DNA from: Astropecten irregularis
Lineage: Eukaryota > Echinodermata > Asteroidea > Paxillosida > Astropectinidae
Assembly: GCA_963971285.1 (NCBI GenBank)
Contig: OZ020244.1
Span: 9,052,001 to 9,116,000, forward strand
Reading direction: 5' to 3'
DNA length: 64,000 nucleotides
Shown here in pieces: positions 10,569 to 23,200 of the stretch. Each line of letters starts with the position of its first letter. Position 1 is the first letter of the stretch. The position numbers were made by a program, and so were the translations under genes. The notes beneath the pieces are model-generated. The model had not been told where the DNA came from and did no database searches. It saw only the letters and a program-made list of their open reading frames with translations.

Positions 10569-12452
10569 GTGAAATATCATAATCAGATCCATGCAGTCTG
10601 CAGACTTGTAGAGAGGGAGATGTCTTCATATTACAACAATCAGCTGTGTGATGCGGATACAAAGACTGTTTTCAAGGTACTTAACACTCTTCGGAACAAA
10701 TCCCCTTGGATTTTGCCAGCCCATGCCTCAGCAAATGTCCTAGCAAACAAATTTGCTTCATACTTCCATCAGAAGGTAGCAGGGATGCGTGAAACACTTT
10801 CGTCCATCCCATCCACATCTGGGATCCATGCGGCTGGGCGAAATCCTGTGAGGACTCCTGCGGTAGAGCTTTCTGCATTTCGCCAGGTGACCTCAGATGA
10901 AGTTTGCACGGTGATAACTTCCTCCCCAAACAAATCATGTTCACTGGACCCACTTCCTACGTGGCTGCTCAAAGAGAATGTTGATACATGTCTCCCTTAC
11001 ATCATGTCGATCATCAACACATCCCTGTCATCTGGGGTATTTCCGGCACCTCTTAAAGAAGCTATCATCACACCTCTGATCAAGAAACCGAACCTGGATC
11101 GTGATAGTCTGACAAACTACAGGCCAGTTTCCAACATCCCCTTCCTCTCAAAGACAGCTGAAAAGGTGGCAATCAAACAGGTCTCAGAGCACGTTGAAGA
11201 CAACGACCTTGCTGAAAACCTTCAGTCAGCATACCGTCCAAACCACAGCACTGAGACTGCACTTTTGAAAGTAAAGAGCGATATTCAACATGCTATCGGT
11301 AATAAATTGGTTGCCTATGTTGTCCTCTTGGATCTGTCAGCGGCGTTTGACTGTGTAGATCACCCAATCCTGCTTAAAAGAATGTCTGACACATTTGGTA
11401 TCACTGGTACTGCCAAATGCTGGTTTTCATCATATCTGTCAGATCGCACAAGTAGATGTAAGGTGGCCTATAAACTGTCTGAACCTTAAACTTTGAAATA
11501 TGGTGTGCCACAGGGCTCTGTAGTTGGCCCTCAGCTCTTTAATATGTACACTCAACCACTGTCTGACGTCATCAGACTTCACGAAGGTGTCCATTTTCAC
11601 GCATATGCTGACGATGCCCAGCTTTATATATTTGCTGATCCGAAGCAAGGTGATTCAGTGCTGCAAGCTCTACATTCCTTATCAGCATGCATTGAAGACA
11701 TTCTGAAATGGATGCAGCAGAACATGTTAAAACTGAATTGTGACAAAACTGAATTTCTTGTCATCTCGACACCTCAGTTACAACGGCTCGTGACTGACTG
11801 CTCTCTCACCTTCTCAGGCACTACTATCCGTCCAGCCGCATCTGCAAGGAGTCTTGGGGTGGAGTTTGACTCGACCCTGAAGATGGATCATCAGGTGTCA
11901 GCAATGTGTAGGGGACTACACTATCATCTATCACATATTGCACGAATCAGACCTCACATCACAAAGGAAGCATGCGAACATGCTTGTAGAGCTATCGCAC
12001 TGTCCCGCCTAGACTATGCAAACTCGCTCCTGTATGGAGCTAATGTTTCGCAGATCCAACGTCTCCAGCGAGTCCAGAATCGTGCAGCGAAACTCATATT
12101 CAAAGCCCGAAAACGAGACCATGTGACCCCATTGCTACAAGACCTTCATTGGCTCCCCGTCCAGCAACGCATCGTATTCAAAATCCTGACAATAACATAT
12201 AAATGTCTTCTAAACCAAGCCCCATCATATCTCAGCACTCTTCTCTCAACCCATCACTCTACAAGACCCGGACTTCGCTCAACAACTGACAGAACACTTC
12301 TTCATGTACCCAGAACATCCACAGTAACTGATGATAAGGCTTTCCAATCATATGCACCCCGCCTCTGGAATCAACTGCCCCTCAACATACGCACAGCTCC
12401 TTCATTAGACACTTTTAAGAAATATTTGAAAACTTACTTGTTTAAACTTTAA
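10569..12452 (+). pseudogene. L2/CR1-like LINE reverse transcriptase, one internal stop
   Basis: One reading frame covers the reverse transcriptase and C-terminal region. Motifs include SCSLDPLPTWLL, NYRPVSNIPFLSK, SAYRPNHSTETALL, LLDLSAAFDCVDH, YGVPQGSVVGP, the catalytic AYADDAQLY (YADD at 11604-11615) and a C-terminal RVQNRAAKLIF...HWLPV region characteristic of the L2/CR1 group. The only visible break is a TAA codon at 11487-11489, between the AAFD and GVPQGS motifs. Codons either side keep the same frame, so it is a recent single nonsense change. The gene is inserted in the same orientation as the host Helitron. Confidence 0.9.
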
Positions 12453-12532
12453 TTTGTCATACCTTGTATTGTTAAGCGCTGTGAAACCTTTTTTGTGTAA
12501 GAGCGCTATAGAAATGAACGTATATTATTATT
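12453..12532 (+). mobile_element. LINE 3' end with TATTATT tail
   Basis: The short 3' region includes gttaagcgctgtgaa and gagcgctatagaaatg, then an ATT-rich tail (tattattattta). Words like agcgctatagaaatg followed by an ATT-rich microsatellite are the normal 3' terminus of L2-type LINEs. The Helitron helicase resumes right after. Confidence 0.8.
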
Positions 12533-12880
12533 TATTACTTACTGCACCTACGGTGTTACAGCCTTTAATATCCATGGAACAACTATACGTAGTGCTTTGT
12601 CAACTGGAACAAATATTACATTGCCATATCATCCTTTGAGAGAAGAGAGGATTAGTACATTGCGATGTAATCTAAGACAATTGCAGATATTAATAATTGA
12701 TGAGATTTCAATGGTAGATCAGAAATTAATGCAATACATTCATGGCCGTCTCCGTCAAATCAAACAATGCAGGAATTATAATGTGTTTGGGAATGTGAGC
12801 ATCCTAGCTGTTGGTGATTTCTATCAGTTACTGCCTGTCACATGAAAATCATTGTATTCTACAATCTTGCAATCACGTGA
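12533..12880 (+). pseudogene. Helitron PIF1-type helicase, continued after the LINE
   Basis: This segment resumes the helicase interrupted at 9421. It reads LLLTAPT, then after a one-base loss [16 protein letters not shown], then the Walker B motif [10 protein letters not shown] near 12690-12720 and [12 protein letters not shown] near 12805-12840. A stop follows at 12843. Near 12880 the Helitron is cut again, this time by the 3' tail of a minus-strand LINE. No further helicase motifs were recognised downstream. Confidence 0.85.
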
Positions 12881-15487
12881 ATAATAATAATAATTTATTG
12901 CATTTGTAGTGCGCCATTTCCATCCGAGGATGTTCAAGGGCGCAATTACAGAATCAATTTAAAAATAACAGTAAGAATTCATTAACATTACAGCAAAATT
13001 CAACATACACAAAAAATCTGAGTGACATGTACAAAGGCTTAAAATTACAGCAAAACCATACTGAGACAATAAAAACAAAATCAAACAGGAATAATATACT
13101 TATGACTAGCAAGTAGCAACAACTACAAGAATGCTTCTCTGAACAGGTGGGTCTTCAGATGTTTTTTGAAAGACCCCAATAAATGAATACCCCGTATTAC
13201 AGGCGATAGCGCATTCCACAGCTTTGGGGCAGCAACCGCAAAGGCACGGTCTCCAAATGAGTGAAGCATTCTACCTCTGGGATACTCAAGTAATGTTTCA
13301 CCTGTTGACCTCAAACTATAACGATGTTGGTTTCTATCAGTAAAAAGGTCACATAAATAATCAGGTCCTGAAGAATGAATACATTTAAAAACAAGCAATA
13401 CAATTTTAAACATGACACGAAATTTAACCGGCAACCAATGTAACTCCATGAGTATAGGGGTAATGTGACAATGTCTGCTAACCTTCGCAAGTAATCTGGC
13501 CGCAGCATTTTGAACTCTTTGTAATTTTGCAAGTTGAACTTGCGGCAAACCACAACACAAGCTATTACAATAATCCAACCGGCTGGTGATGAAGGCATTA
13601 AAATAATAAGAGAAAGCTGGATAAAAATTTGCTCATGCGTTTTATATTATGGAAATGATAAAAACTAGTGGAGCAAACTTTCGTAATGTGGGAACTCACA
13701 GACAGACTGGAGTCAAACAAGAAGCCTAGATTCCTAACCGTGGACACAGGCGTAATATTTGTACCACCAACTGTAATATAAGGAATATTAACTTTGGACA
13801 ATTGTTGTTTTGAACCAAGGACAATAAACTCAGTCTTACTGTCATTTAACATTAATCTGTCGTGCAGCATCCACTCTCTGATATCTTCGATGCAACTCTC
13901 CATTTTTGAGATGGCAGCCTGTTGATTAACTAAGTTAACAGGTTTATAAGATATGTACAATTGTGTATCATCTGCATAGCAATGCACATCAGTCGAATGA
14001 GTGTCAGTAATATCAAATAACCTTGAGGACAAACTTGTCTGACTTGGATCCCTGTATAAAGACACGCTGACTCCTGCCGGTTAAATAAGATAAGAACCAA
14101 TCCAAAGCAAGACCACATATACCAAATTTAGATCTTAGGCGACTCAATAAAACATTATGGTCAACAGTATCGAATGCAGCACTTAGGTCTAATAAAGTAA
14201 GTAAAACTACATGCTGACTGTTCATTTTCACAAGAATATCGTTGTAAACCTTAATAAGAGCCGTTTCAGTACTGTGATTTTTGCGGTAGGCTGACTGAAG
14301 TGGAGGATACAAATTATTGATAGTTAAGTAATCATGAACTTGGTTAAAAACAGCCCTCTCGATCAATTTTGACACACATAAGAGATTACTGACCGGCCGG
14401 TAGTTTTCCAGCACCAGGTCGAGATTATGCTTTTTCAAAATGGGTGTCACTAATGACTCTTTCCACTCAGTGGGGAAGGTGCCAGAAGTAAGCGAACCTT
14501 TGATGATTCTAGTGATGACTGGAAGTAAAACATCAATATAATCAACCACCACAGCTGTTGGCATAGGGTCTAGAGAGCAAGATTTATGAGCAGAATCTTT
14601 AATAAGATTTCTCACATCTAATTCAGAAAGTGGTGAAAAGCAATCCATGTGACAACAAGAATATACATCAGTGTTGGAAAAATGCTCAGATGATCCATCG
14701 ACCAGCCTATCTAGTTTAGCATGAATTTTATTAATTTTCCCCCACAAAAAAATTACCAATTTCATTAGCAAATGAAAATTTATCTTTGAAAGGTGGTAAC
14801 GGAGAATCAGTGTCCTTCTTGAGAAGAGATCGTGTAACCTGGAACAAATTTTTGGAATTAGAACAATTTTCATTAGTGGTATTTTGATAAAAGACCTTTC
14901 TCGATCTAGCCATTAGGTTAATGACAAAGTTCCTCCTTGCCTTGTAAGTGTCCAGCAGTCAATTTCACGAAACTTTACGCAGTTGCGTAAGTCTACTTTT
15001 TTGTGGCGTAAGTGGACTTACGCAACTGCGTAAAGTTTCGTGAAATCGGGCGCTGGTCAGAGACTGTTCTTGTGTGACGCCATTTACGTTCAGCCTGCCT
15101 CCTAGCAATCTTGGCAGCTTTGATGTCACCATTGCACCGGGGAACAAGGGGCCTGTCCGTAATGGTTTTGGTGCGAAGAGGAGCATGTCTGTTTAAGACT
15201 TCCGCAAGGGTTTCATTATAACTTGCAACCAGTTCAGTTAGATGAAGAGGAGAGTTGACACAGATCATTCTTCATTAGTGTTGTGTCGATTGCTTTTATT
15301 TTCCTAAAAGCTAGCTCCTTAACAGGTTTCGTGAAGGACAAATTACTCTAATGTCCATGTTGATGAGTTGGACAAGACTACTGACTCGAGGTAATCAGCA
15401 AACTCGTTCAGAAATGTGCTCGGAGGTATTCTGTGATTCGGTGAGTACGGTGGCCTATACACAATCACAACCCGAAGTGGAGATATT
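12881..15487 (-). pseudogene. Second L2-like LINE, minus strand, interrupted twice
   Basis: Read on the minus strand, it ends with an (ATT)n tail at about 12881-12895. The C-terminal region is 13123-13578 (LQRVQNAAARLLAKV, ELHWLPVKFRV), followed upstream by the reverse transcriptase: YADDTQLY near 13970-14000, SAAFDTVDHNVLLSRL near 14150, SAYRKNHSTETALIKV near 14265-14310 and ENYRPVSNLL near 14390. The endonuclease remnant is near 15400-15480 (VVIVYRPPYSPNHR). Frames change near 13590 and 14040 at least. A ~105 bp palindromic element sits at 14952-15056, and the 5' end is cut by the miniature element at 15488. It is a different, diverged family member from the copy at 9422-12532. Confidence 0.85.
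14952..15056. mobile_element. Near-perfect palindromic miniature element
   Basis: The arms atttcacgaaactttacgca (from 14962) and its reverse complement (ending 15046) flank a short centre around acttttttgtggcgtaagt. The outer bases ccagc and gctgg also pair. The sequence would fold into a long hairpin. It lies inside the minus-strand LINE, so it inserted after that LINE. No clear target duplication is visible. Confidence 0.7.
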
Positions 15488-16137
15488 GGGTCGTATGAAT
15501 AAAAACTAGTATTTGCTTTTACTACCATTTTTGAAGCATTTGCTCGTGTTGGTATGAATAAAAGCAAAGTGAATGCTTGTACTGGAAAGCATTTGCTAAA
15601 TCCTAAAAGTATTGACTTTTTACTTTTGAAGCTTTAGCTAGACCATTAGTATTTGCTTAGTTTGGTTTGAATAAAAAGTAGTAAGTGCTTCAGATGTCGA
15701 GTATTTACTTGTCATTTTCCAAGACTGGGTCAGAGCTACCTTGAAAAATGAGAGGCACATACTAGTTTACAAAAGTATAGCGTTCATGAATGTTATTCGT
15801 CAAGAAAAGGTGTATGCCCCTAGGAGAGAGTGTGCAGAATCCAAATACAAGCAGCTGTACCGATTTTAGGAATGAAATATGAAACAGATTGCCGACCATT
15901 TCTTGGGACATTCCGGGGTGCGCACTGACTTGCTAAGCAACAACAGCAGGCTCTGCTTGATTGTTGGTGACCCAGGTTTTCAAGTTGGCGTCGGAGAGAC
16001 CTTAGCATTCATCAGAGTATCGTATCCACCCAAGAGTGTTCTATGGATAAAGTTTCCTGTTATGGAAACATTCCACTTCACTTCACTTTTATTTTTGATG
16101 TTAAGCTTTTAATTTAGTCTCTTATCTGTTAAGGGTA

Positions 16138-16400
16138 ATATCATACTTTGGTTTTTGTCAAAGAAATACAGATCCATGGGCAAAAATATCAATGAAAATA
16201 CAATAACAGTCATCTGTGAAAATTTCAGTCCCATACGGTGCCCACTTTTTAAGAACAGTGAAAAACTCTAATGGTTTTTCTTAAGTATTTTCTCTTTTAT
16301 GTTTGATCTTTAATTTTGGTCACTGGTTTTACTCTTTTCTGGATAAATACTTAACTTCACATCTGTGAAAATTTCAGTCCCATACGTTGCCCACTTTTTT
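16138..16400 (+). repeat. Dispersed repeat, copy 1
   Basis: The sequence containing tttttgtcaaagaaatacag, gcaaaaatatcaa and tttcagtcccatacggtgcc recurs at 40628-40830 and 41208-41430 in the same orientation. Part of it is repeated again at 16355-16400. It has no reading frame and its class is unknown. Confidence 0.75.
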
Positions 16401-16423
16401 GCTGTGATTCCACCAAAATAGGG

Positions 16424-16487
16424 CTTCCATTGTATAAGCACACTCCCCACGGACACTGTGGAGGGTGTACGTATACACAATGAAAGC
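16424..16487. other. Imperfect hairpin inside the miniature element
   Basis: The arms atagggcttccattgtata and tatacacaatgaaagccctat pair with few mismatches around a centre with ccccacggacactgtgg. It could be a smaller nested miniature element or the fold centre of the host element. Confidence 0.5.
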
Positions 16488-16690
16488 CCTATTGTTAAAA
16501 TTCATTGAGATGTGCAGTCAGAAAAGCATTTCCTACCACTGCACTAGCAGACGCTGAACAGTAAAAGGAACATTTTATTCATACCAATCTAAGTATTTGC
16601 TTATTCTGAATTCTTTTACTTAGTAGTCAATGCTTTTGCTGTCTGCTTGAACTTAGAAGCCTTTGCTAGTTTTTATTCATACGGCCCATT

Positions 16691-17125
16691 GTCTTAAGAT
16701 GTCATCCTGAGCAAAATTGTAATTTTGTAAATTAAAGTTAGAATTTGGACCTATGGGGCAGTTAATGAATAAAGACCCTGTTCACAAATCCACTTGTTGG
16801 ATGACCTCAGTGCGCAGCGTGGACCTGGTCATCATCATACGGTTGGCAAGTTGATGCTGGTCATCAGAGTGACTCTCAGACTTTGTCAGGTGGCCACATA
16901 TCTGTTGGCAAGCTAGGCGAGAAAAGTAGCTTGCCACCTGATGAGCCAGTCATCTTGTGGAAACCGGGCTTTGATTTTTCTGGAAACCAGTCCAGGATTT
17001 TCCTTCCTCCAAGTCTCAACGCCTCTGATTAATTATTCAAAGAGGAAGTCTTTTACCGCTTTGATTTTTTCTTTGAATTTAACTGCCCATCCATTTTTAA
17101 TCGGACTGGGAGCCACAGCCATCCT
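16691..17125. other. Unassigned sequence; no gene seen
   Basis: This stretch contains no recognisable domain or repeat. The second LINE's missing 5' endonuclease half was not found here. Confidence 0.5.
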
Positions 17126-17842
17126 GGGCCCTTTTCCAAACCTCGGCTCCGGCTTCAGGCTCCGGCTCCGGTTCCACGAGGCTTCGGCTTCACGCGGCTC
17201 CAGTTCGAAGTCGCGGCTCCACGTTTGGAACAGTCAGACTTCGAGCGGCTTCGGGATTCTTCGGCTTTAAACGCTGGGGTTCGAGCGTGACGCTGATTTT
17301 GTGTTGAAAACATGGGTTAAGATTAGTGTAAGGCATACAAGTCACAAGTATGTTCCATGGAGATTTTTTCTACCTTCATAATTTTAATGTGTTATAAATA
17401 GTAATAATTATATGTATAATGATGCAAATTAATTAGCCAAATTGCACAATCTAGAAACCGTTGCCATGGTAATTTGTCTATCAATTTACACTAAACTCGA
17501 TGCAACTTTCCCCAAAATATCCTACTGTATGTAGTTTCCATAATTTCACTAGTTTCGGTATTTAAATTGCGCGGCAGATACAGACGAAAAACAATGAAAA
17601 GGTGTCAAAGTTCACTTTTTATTACTGTCACGTGACTTTGTCCTCAGTGATTCAAAGTGTGACGTCACGAAGCCCCACGAAGCCACCTCCCCAGCAGACT
17701 TCGTTTGGCTCCATTTTTTTGCCAAAATGAAGCCGCAAATATCAAGCCGGATCCGGAGCCTTCATTTGGTACGCGGCTTCATGGAGACGGAGCCGGAGCC
17801 GGAGCCGGAGCCGAGGTTTGGAAAAGGGCCTTGGATTCAGTT
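17126..17842. mobile_element. Miniature TIR element with GGCTCC-rich ends, 0.7 kb
   Basis: The left end ggcccttttccaaacctcgg at about 17127 matches the reverse complement of the right end near 17842. Immediately inside each end is a GC-rich run of ggctcc/ggagcc hexamer repeats. The centre is AT-rich and non-coding. Target duplication is not clear. The terminal GGGCCCTTT type suggests the Harbinger-like group, a weak inference. Confidence 0.7.
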
Positions 17843-19498
17843 AAAGTGGGATGGTGTGATGATGCCATTTGTGTTTGTCACGTCCCTGGCCTTTCACCCC
17901 AACCCACTGAACGTAACCCTCGGTAGTTGATGCGATAACACAGAATAAGACACAGAAATAACGAATGTTTCTTGTGATCTAGTATTATTTATACACGCAC
18001 ACACAAATTCTAACAAAATATTCACAATTTACACCAAGAAAAGACAATTTTCGGTTGAACAACAAAACGCGTCTCAAATAAATTAAAAGGGTTTCCACTA
18101 CAGTTCTTTCTACTTTTATCTTGGTTTTTGTGAAGTGTGCACTAGTAGTTGGTCCAATGGGTGTTGACCGCTCTCAGGTGTTGCCAGTCTTCACACGCAG
18201 TGGCGTGCCATTCCCCTGAACCTCTGGGGACCGTGTCCACCGTCGCAAGACAGAGCTTCCAAGTGCAGGCGGTGTCACTGAAATGTCTTCGTACCCAAGG
18301 GGATGTCTGAGGTGCGGTCGGTCTGTTTGCTCTCCCACAGTAGGACCAGGTTGGGTTGGAACCTGGGCCTTCAGGTATTAGAGGTATAAATAGATTATTG
18401 GCGTGGTTCGGTCGGGAGGATACTGCCTGGTCCGTTTTCTGCCGATATTCTCTCGGATTAATTTAATTGTCTTCAGCTCTCTGTAGCTGGCAAATCCCAA
18501 CTTCCGATTTTATTATTCGTCGAGGCTAGCAAACTGCTCTCTCCTCGGAATTTCCTCACGCAGAAAACGTTTATGCAGAAAACATGTCCTCTCCTCAGAA
18601 AAACGATTTTTCAATGAAACCCCGCTAAAAGAAACGTTCCCGTGACAATTCAGTCTCTTTGTATCATATCCCCTATGACCTTATACAAAGTGTTCATTGA
18701 AGCATAAAATAACTGACCAATAGCGAATGGTATCTTCTTCCAAGGAAACTAACTGATTTAAATAAAAATGCCTCACGGGCATCTGAAACATTGGCCATAA
18801 CAATTCAACGTCTTGTTTTGTGGTTACCATATACCCAGGATACCATGGCAAGAATTAGCAGTGGTCAGAGAAAATAAAACTTTGCTTAACAGTATAGGTA
18901 CCTAAGAGTAATTTCTCTTCAAAACATATTTCACTTCGTGACAGTGTTATATTTTTTCTGCCCACTTCCTTGCAATTGTATCCAACTTACTGTCAGAAGC
19001 CGATTCTGCAGTATGGCTTCCAACTGTCAAATGTTCAAACAAGGCCTCCTGAGTTTAAAAGGTCTTGTGACAGGAGTATTTTGTACAAGTGATACAATTA
19101 GTACCTGACCTCATACCACATCCTCAAACTACTTTCTGTCTTAGAGCCCCAGCAGCCACCGCCGGATCAGAGTAGTCCCAGTTGTCCTTGACCATAGTGG
19201 GACCCTAAGGCTTGTTCTTCTTGAGAATGGCTTTGTAGGGGTAAAACTCTGGTTTTCCAATCTTGTACCCTCGAGTCACACTCACTCCATCCTCCTGAAA
19301 TTCAAAGTTAGTGAACATGCCAGGGGCAAGTAAAACGCTCTTCCATAGCCTCTTCACATATTTCAAGAACAGCAGGTAGCATCCCCTAACCCCACCATAT
19401 GTCCCCAATGTGATAACCCATCTCCTGCTATTTACATAGCAGGTGATGGGCTATCTTCCTGTCACACAGATCTTAACCGGCTTGGGCCTCAGAAAAGT
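17843..19498. other. Unassigned sequence; no gene seen
   Basis: No frame in this stretch resembles a known protein, and no TIR pair or tandem repeat was found. It could contain decayed transposon or LTR sequence. Confidence 0.5.
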
Positions 19499-19590
19499 CA
19501 TAATTGCATAAAGTAATCTTTATCTTTATGCAACAGGGCCCTTGGCCCTGTTGCATAAAGATTACTTAAGTTGAATTCTTAAGTACTCTA
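19499..19590. repeat. Two miniature-element ends meeting head to head
   Basis: The sequence aatctttatgcaac-type followed by agggccc is met directly by ggccctgttgcataaagatt in the opposite orientation. A related end, in inverted orientation, is at about 25735-25753 (ttatgcaataggaccc). The arrangement is a palindrome of about 90 bp. Confidence 0.6.
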
Positions 19591-19979
19591 CTTAAGTTCA
19601 GTTCTGATCAATTCTTCTCAAGAAAAGAAGAGTTAATTAAATTTCAATATTCTTGAAAGAGGCTGGTCTGACCTTTGCTGCACAAACTATACGGCTGTCA
19701 TTTGCATTGTGCATTGTGCACACACACTAAAGGAAAACATTTCACACCAATTTTTTTTAAGACGGTACTACAATGTCCACAGAATACATGTCTGTGCCAG
19801 TTATCCACCAAATACCATCAGTTGACAGTATTAACATGGTTTAAGTGAGAAAGAGTTTTGTCCCAGCGCAGAAATTCAACTTTGCCGGTAGGTGGTACTT
19901 TCTAAGCCCCTATACTGCTTTACGGCACAGCAGCATTTTACATTGCAGTGTATTACAATGCAACTTTGCAAGTGCCAGT

Positions 19980-20249
19980 ATTATTCTTATTATTATTATT
20001 TATTTGACCAACAAGAGCAAAATACAAAGCCAACAAAAAGCGGAAAAACACAAAATATAAACACTTAAATAAATAAATGCAAAACTGACACAAACATTTA
20101 CTTAAAATATAAAACAGAGACAGCGTTACAGGGAGCCATAATCAAGTACAAGACAAAATCAGAGACATGAGAGTAAAATGACAAAATAACACAAACAAAA
20201 ATATGTGGGTCAGGGAAAGCAAAGTAAACTTTAATACTGTTACCCGCAG
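19980..20249 (-). mobile_element. 3' end of a minus-strand LINE, part 1
   Basis: On the minus strand this is an AT-rich 3' region ending in an (ATT)n tail at about 19980-20000. It lies immediately beside the 9-bp target site of the Mutator-like element, and the other side (from 23930) leads into the LINE's C-terminal coding region at 24045. The two parts are read as one 3' region split by the insertion. Confidence 0.6.
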
Positions 20250-23200
20250 GCGTAATTTTTTTTTCAACTTTTGGGAGTGGGCAACATTAACATAAACACA
20301 CGCTATTGGTTGGATTTCTCCCGCACGCATGTTGAATTATTCATGACAATCCACTTGTTTTGTGTGCGCAAAAAAGGAGAAAGTGGATGGTGCCACGCAA
20401 TAAACCTTTTCGACGTTCGCAATGCATTCTGGGTTTGGATGGCAAACACTGCCCGTGAATTATCGCACAAGTCTATGGCGATTCACGTAAGTTGGTGACT
20501 TCTTTCGACTTTTTCTCGAAAACTAGGTAGAGTTGAGCAATGAAACTTACCCAGAATTTCCGTCTATATACAAGCAACAGAATATACTTTTGGTCGCAAC
20601 ATTGGGAGGTTCGTTTTGGAGAAATCAGTGTTTATTCCCTTGCCGAGTGGATGACAGTCTCGGCGCGCGAAACTAGCGGTGAAGGCGCGCTTCGCCTATG
20701 CATTACTGCCTGCTTGTTTTTTTTTCCTGTAGCAGCAGTGTAGGGTTGGACTGTTTGGAGAAAAAAAATGAAGTGTTTCAACCCTTTGGTTTTTTTTCTT
20801 GATCTCTTCTTTAATGTACAGTCTTGTTTAAAAAAATAATTAGCACTTGTGCTGTTGTTTATTTGTCATGTTCAGCTAGAGAACATTTATGTGGCATGAC
20901 AAGAGTCAAGTTTGAACAAGTTTAACAAAAACAGGTAATCTTATTTTTGTTTAGTTTTGTTGATCACTTTCATTTTCATTTTTAATCAAAAGTGTTGATT
21001 TCTTGTTACTTTAGATTTTTTTTCTCGTCATTTTATTTGTGCATAATGTTTTAAGGGGATAGTTCTATACTGGTACCGGTTGTACCCATCACTTGACACC
21101 TTCTGTGAAACTAGATTTTAATGTTCAATTATTTTTTCAAACATTAACACTGAAGTATGAAATCATTCCTGTTCTTGTTCAATTGTATCTCAAAACTTGC
21201 CCTTTATTTTCTTCATTAGTTTATACTTATCATTCTTGTTATTTCATGTTATATACTAATACCTTTTTTCCTGTTTCAGAGAAAATAACAAATTTGCATG
21301 CACAACACCAATACTTGTCACATTGTCACTTTTTTTATTACAATTTTGGCATGTTCTGTTTATTAAAATAAGTAACTCCTTTATTACTTTCGTACTAACA
21401 ACCCATACTTAAAACAATCTGTTGAAAAACACCTCTTATTATGAAATAACTGAATTATATTTTTCTGTCATTTTATTTCTTGGAAACAGCTCATCAAGGC
21501 CGACTATAAAGAACTGCTTAGGACATCACATCATAGGAAGATGACATGTAAACATGGCATTTGACACAAAGTACAACTACAAGGCACCAAAAGCCTATTA
21601 TTTCTTAAAAGTGGTTTTGTGGAATAGTTTTTATGAAGTTAGCTAATCAATGAATTATACTGCATCAAACCCTGTGAAACAAGAATCATCCTTTCTGTTA
21701 CCCATCTTCACTAATTTAAAAGTAATATTTATTATTATTATTATAACAAATGAAGGAATTTGTAATCATACCCCAAAGTACATGTACTATACAATGTGCA
21801 CTTTATTTTGAGAACATAGACATCCTCTGGCTGATCAAATTATCTCTATGATGCTTCAACGAGTTTTCCAAATTTAGCACAATGTGTAAAAAGGAGCACA
21901 AACTGTTACTTTATCTATGTGTAACACGATTTCAGTTTTGGAGGTATTTCCAGTTATAGCTACTTTATCAATTATTACAGAATTTATTATGAAGTAATTA
22001 TGATGGATTTATGCCAAAGATAAGCAATTAAAAATTTAAATCTTGAAAGTTATGGATTTAAAATAATTCCTTTTCTTATTACTTGGTACCAAATATAATG
22101 TTGGTTGAGGTTCTACATATGAAGTTTGTTGGTTTGAAGTATTTTCTCCAGCCTTTACTGATGTTCTGCTGTCAAGTTGCCTTGTGGAAAATGGTGACAT
22201 TTAAGATTCTCAGCATGGTCATTTTTCTTTAGATGCTGGAGTCATTATCACAACCCCCAGCACAACATCTGTATGGCATGTTTGTTACTGTAAATAAAAA
22301 TCACAACACATAAAGTTAGAGTTTGATTGCATTAAGTATGGTGTTACCTCATTTTAATGGTTGTATATGTATAATGAGGAAAATTGATCATAATTATGCT
22401 CTATTGTTCATCAGTCAGCACAGGTAATATTTGGTAAGCAAAACGTGGTTTGCAGACTTCTGAACAAACATTTTGTTGGCCACACTCACACTGAGCCGAG
22501 ATTACCTTTTTACTGGAATCAATTTATACAGAAAAAACTCCAGATGGAATACAATAAATAATGTCATGAGAGTGTACACTTCATTTAGAGAAATTCCTGC
22601 AATGGTAGTACATGAACTGAATGAGTGAATTAGCAGCAGCTGCAACAGATGTATTAGTATACATGTATAGCATGAAATAATTACAGCGGTGAGTATAAAC
22701 TAATGAAGGGATGAAAGGGCAAATGGTGAGATCTAAAATTGATCGAACAAAATGAAGAATTCCATACTTCAATGTCCAAAGTTTTCACCCAGAAATGAAT
22801 AGCACTTCAAGTGAAAAAAAATAAAATAAATAAACATGCATGCAAATAATATGCAAAACTTAAATCTGGTTCCACATATTTGATGTCTAGTAATGGATAA
22901 CTATGGAATTCTTATGAATTCTTATTCCCTTAAAAACATTAACAACGTCATGCAAAAGAAAAAATTAAACAGGACAAATATTGAAAGCAACAAGAATGTT
23001 ATATAAACACTTTTCATTTAAATATAAAATAAAATAAAAACTCCAAAAATTAGATTTACCTGTTAAGCTTATTCAAGGTTGACTTTCCACAATAGATTTT
23101 CTCTAGCTGAACATATGACAAATAAACAACAGCACAAGTGCCAATTATTTTTTTAAACAAGACTGTACATTAAAGAAGAGATCAAGAAAAAAAAAACCAA

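Larger units (their letters stand above)
15488..16687. mobile_element. Miniature TIR element with 3-bp target duplication, 1.2 kb
   Basis: The left end gggtcgtatgaataaaaact and the right end (reverse complement gggccgtatgaataaaaact) are TIRs; att flanks both sides (15485-15487 and 16688-16690). The subterminal zones hold many copies of agtatttgctt-like and aagcaaatac-like words. It has no transposase frame and resembles the elements at 6319 and 29949. It contains a copy of a dispersed repeat (16138-16350) and a hairpin at 16424-16487. It interrupts the endonuclease region of the minus-strand LINE. Confidence 0.85.
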
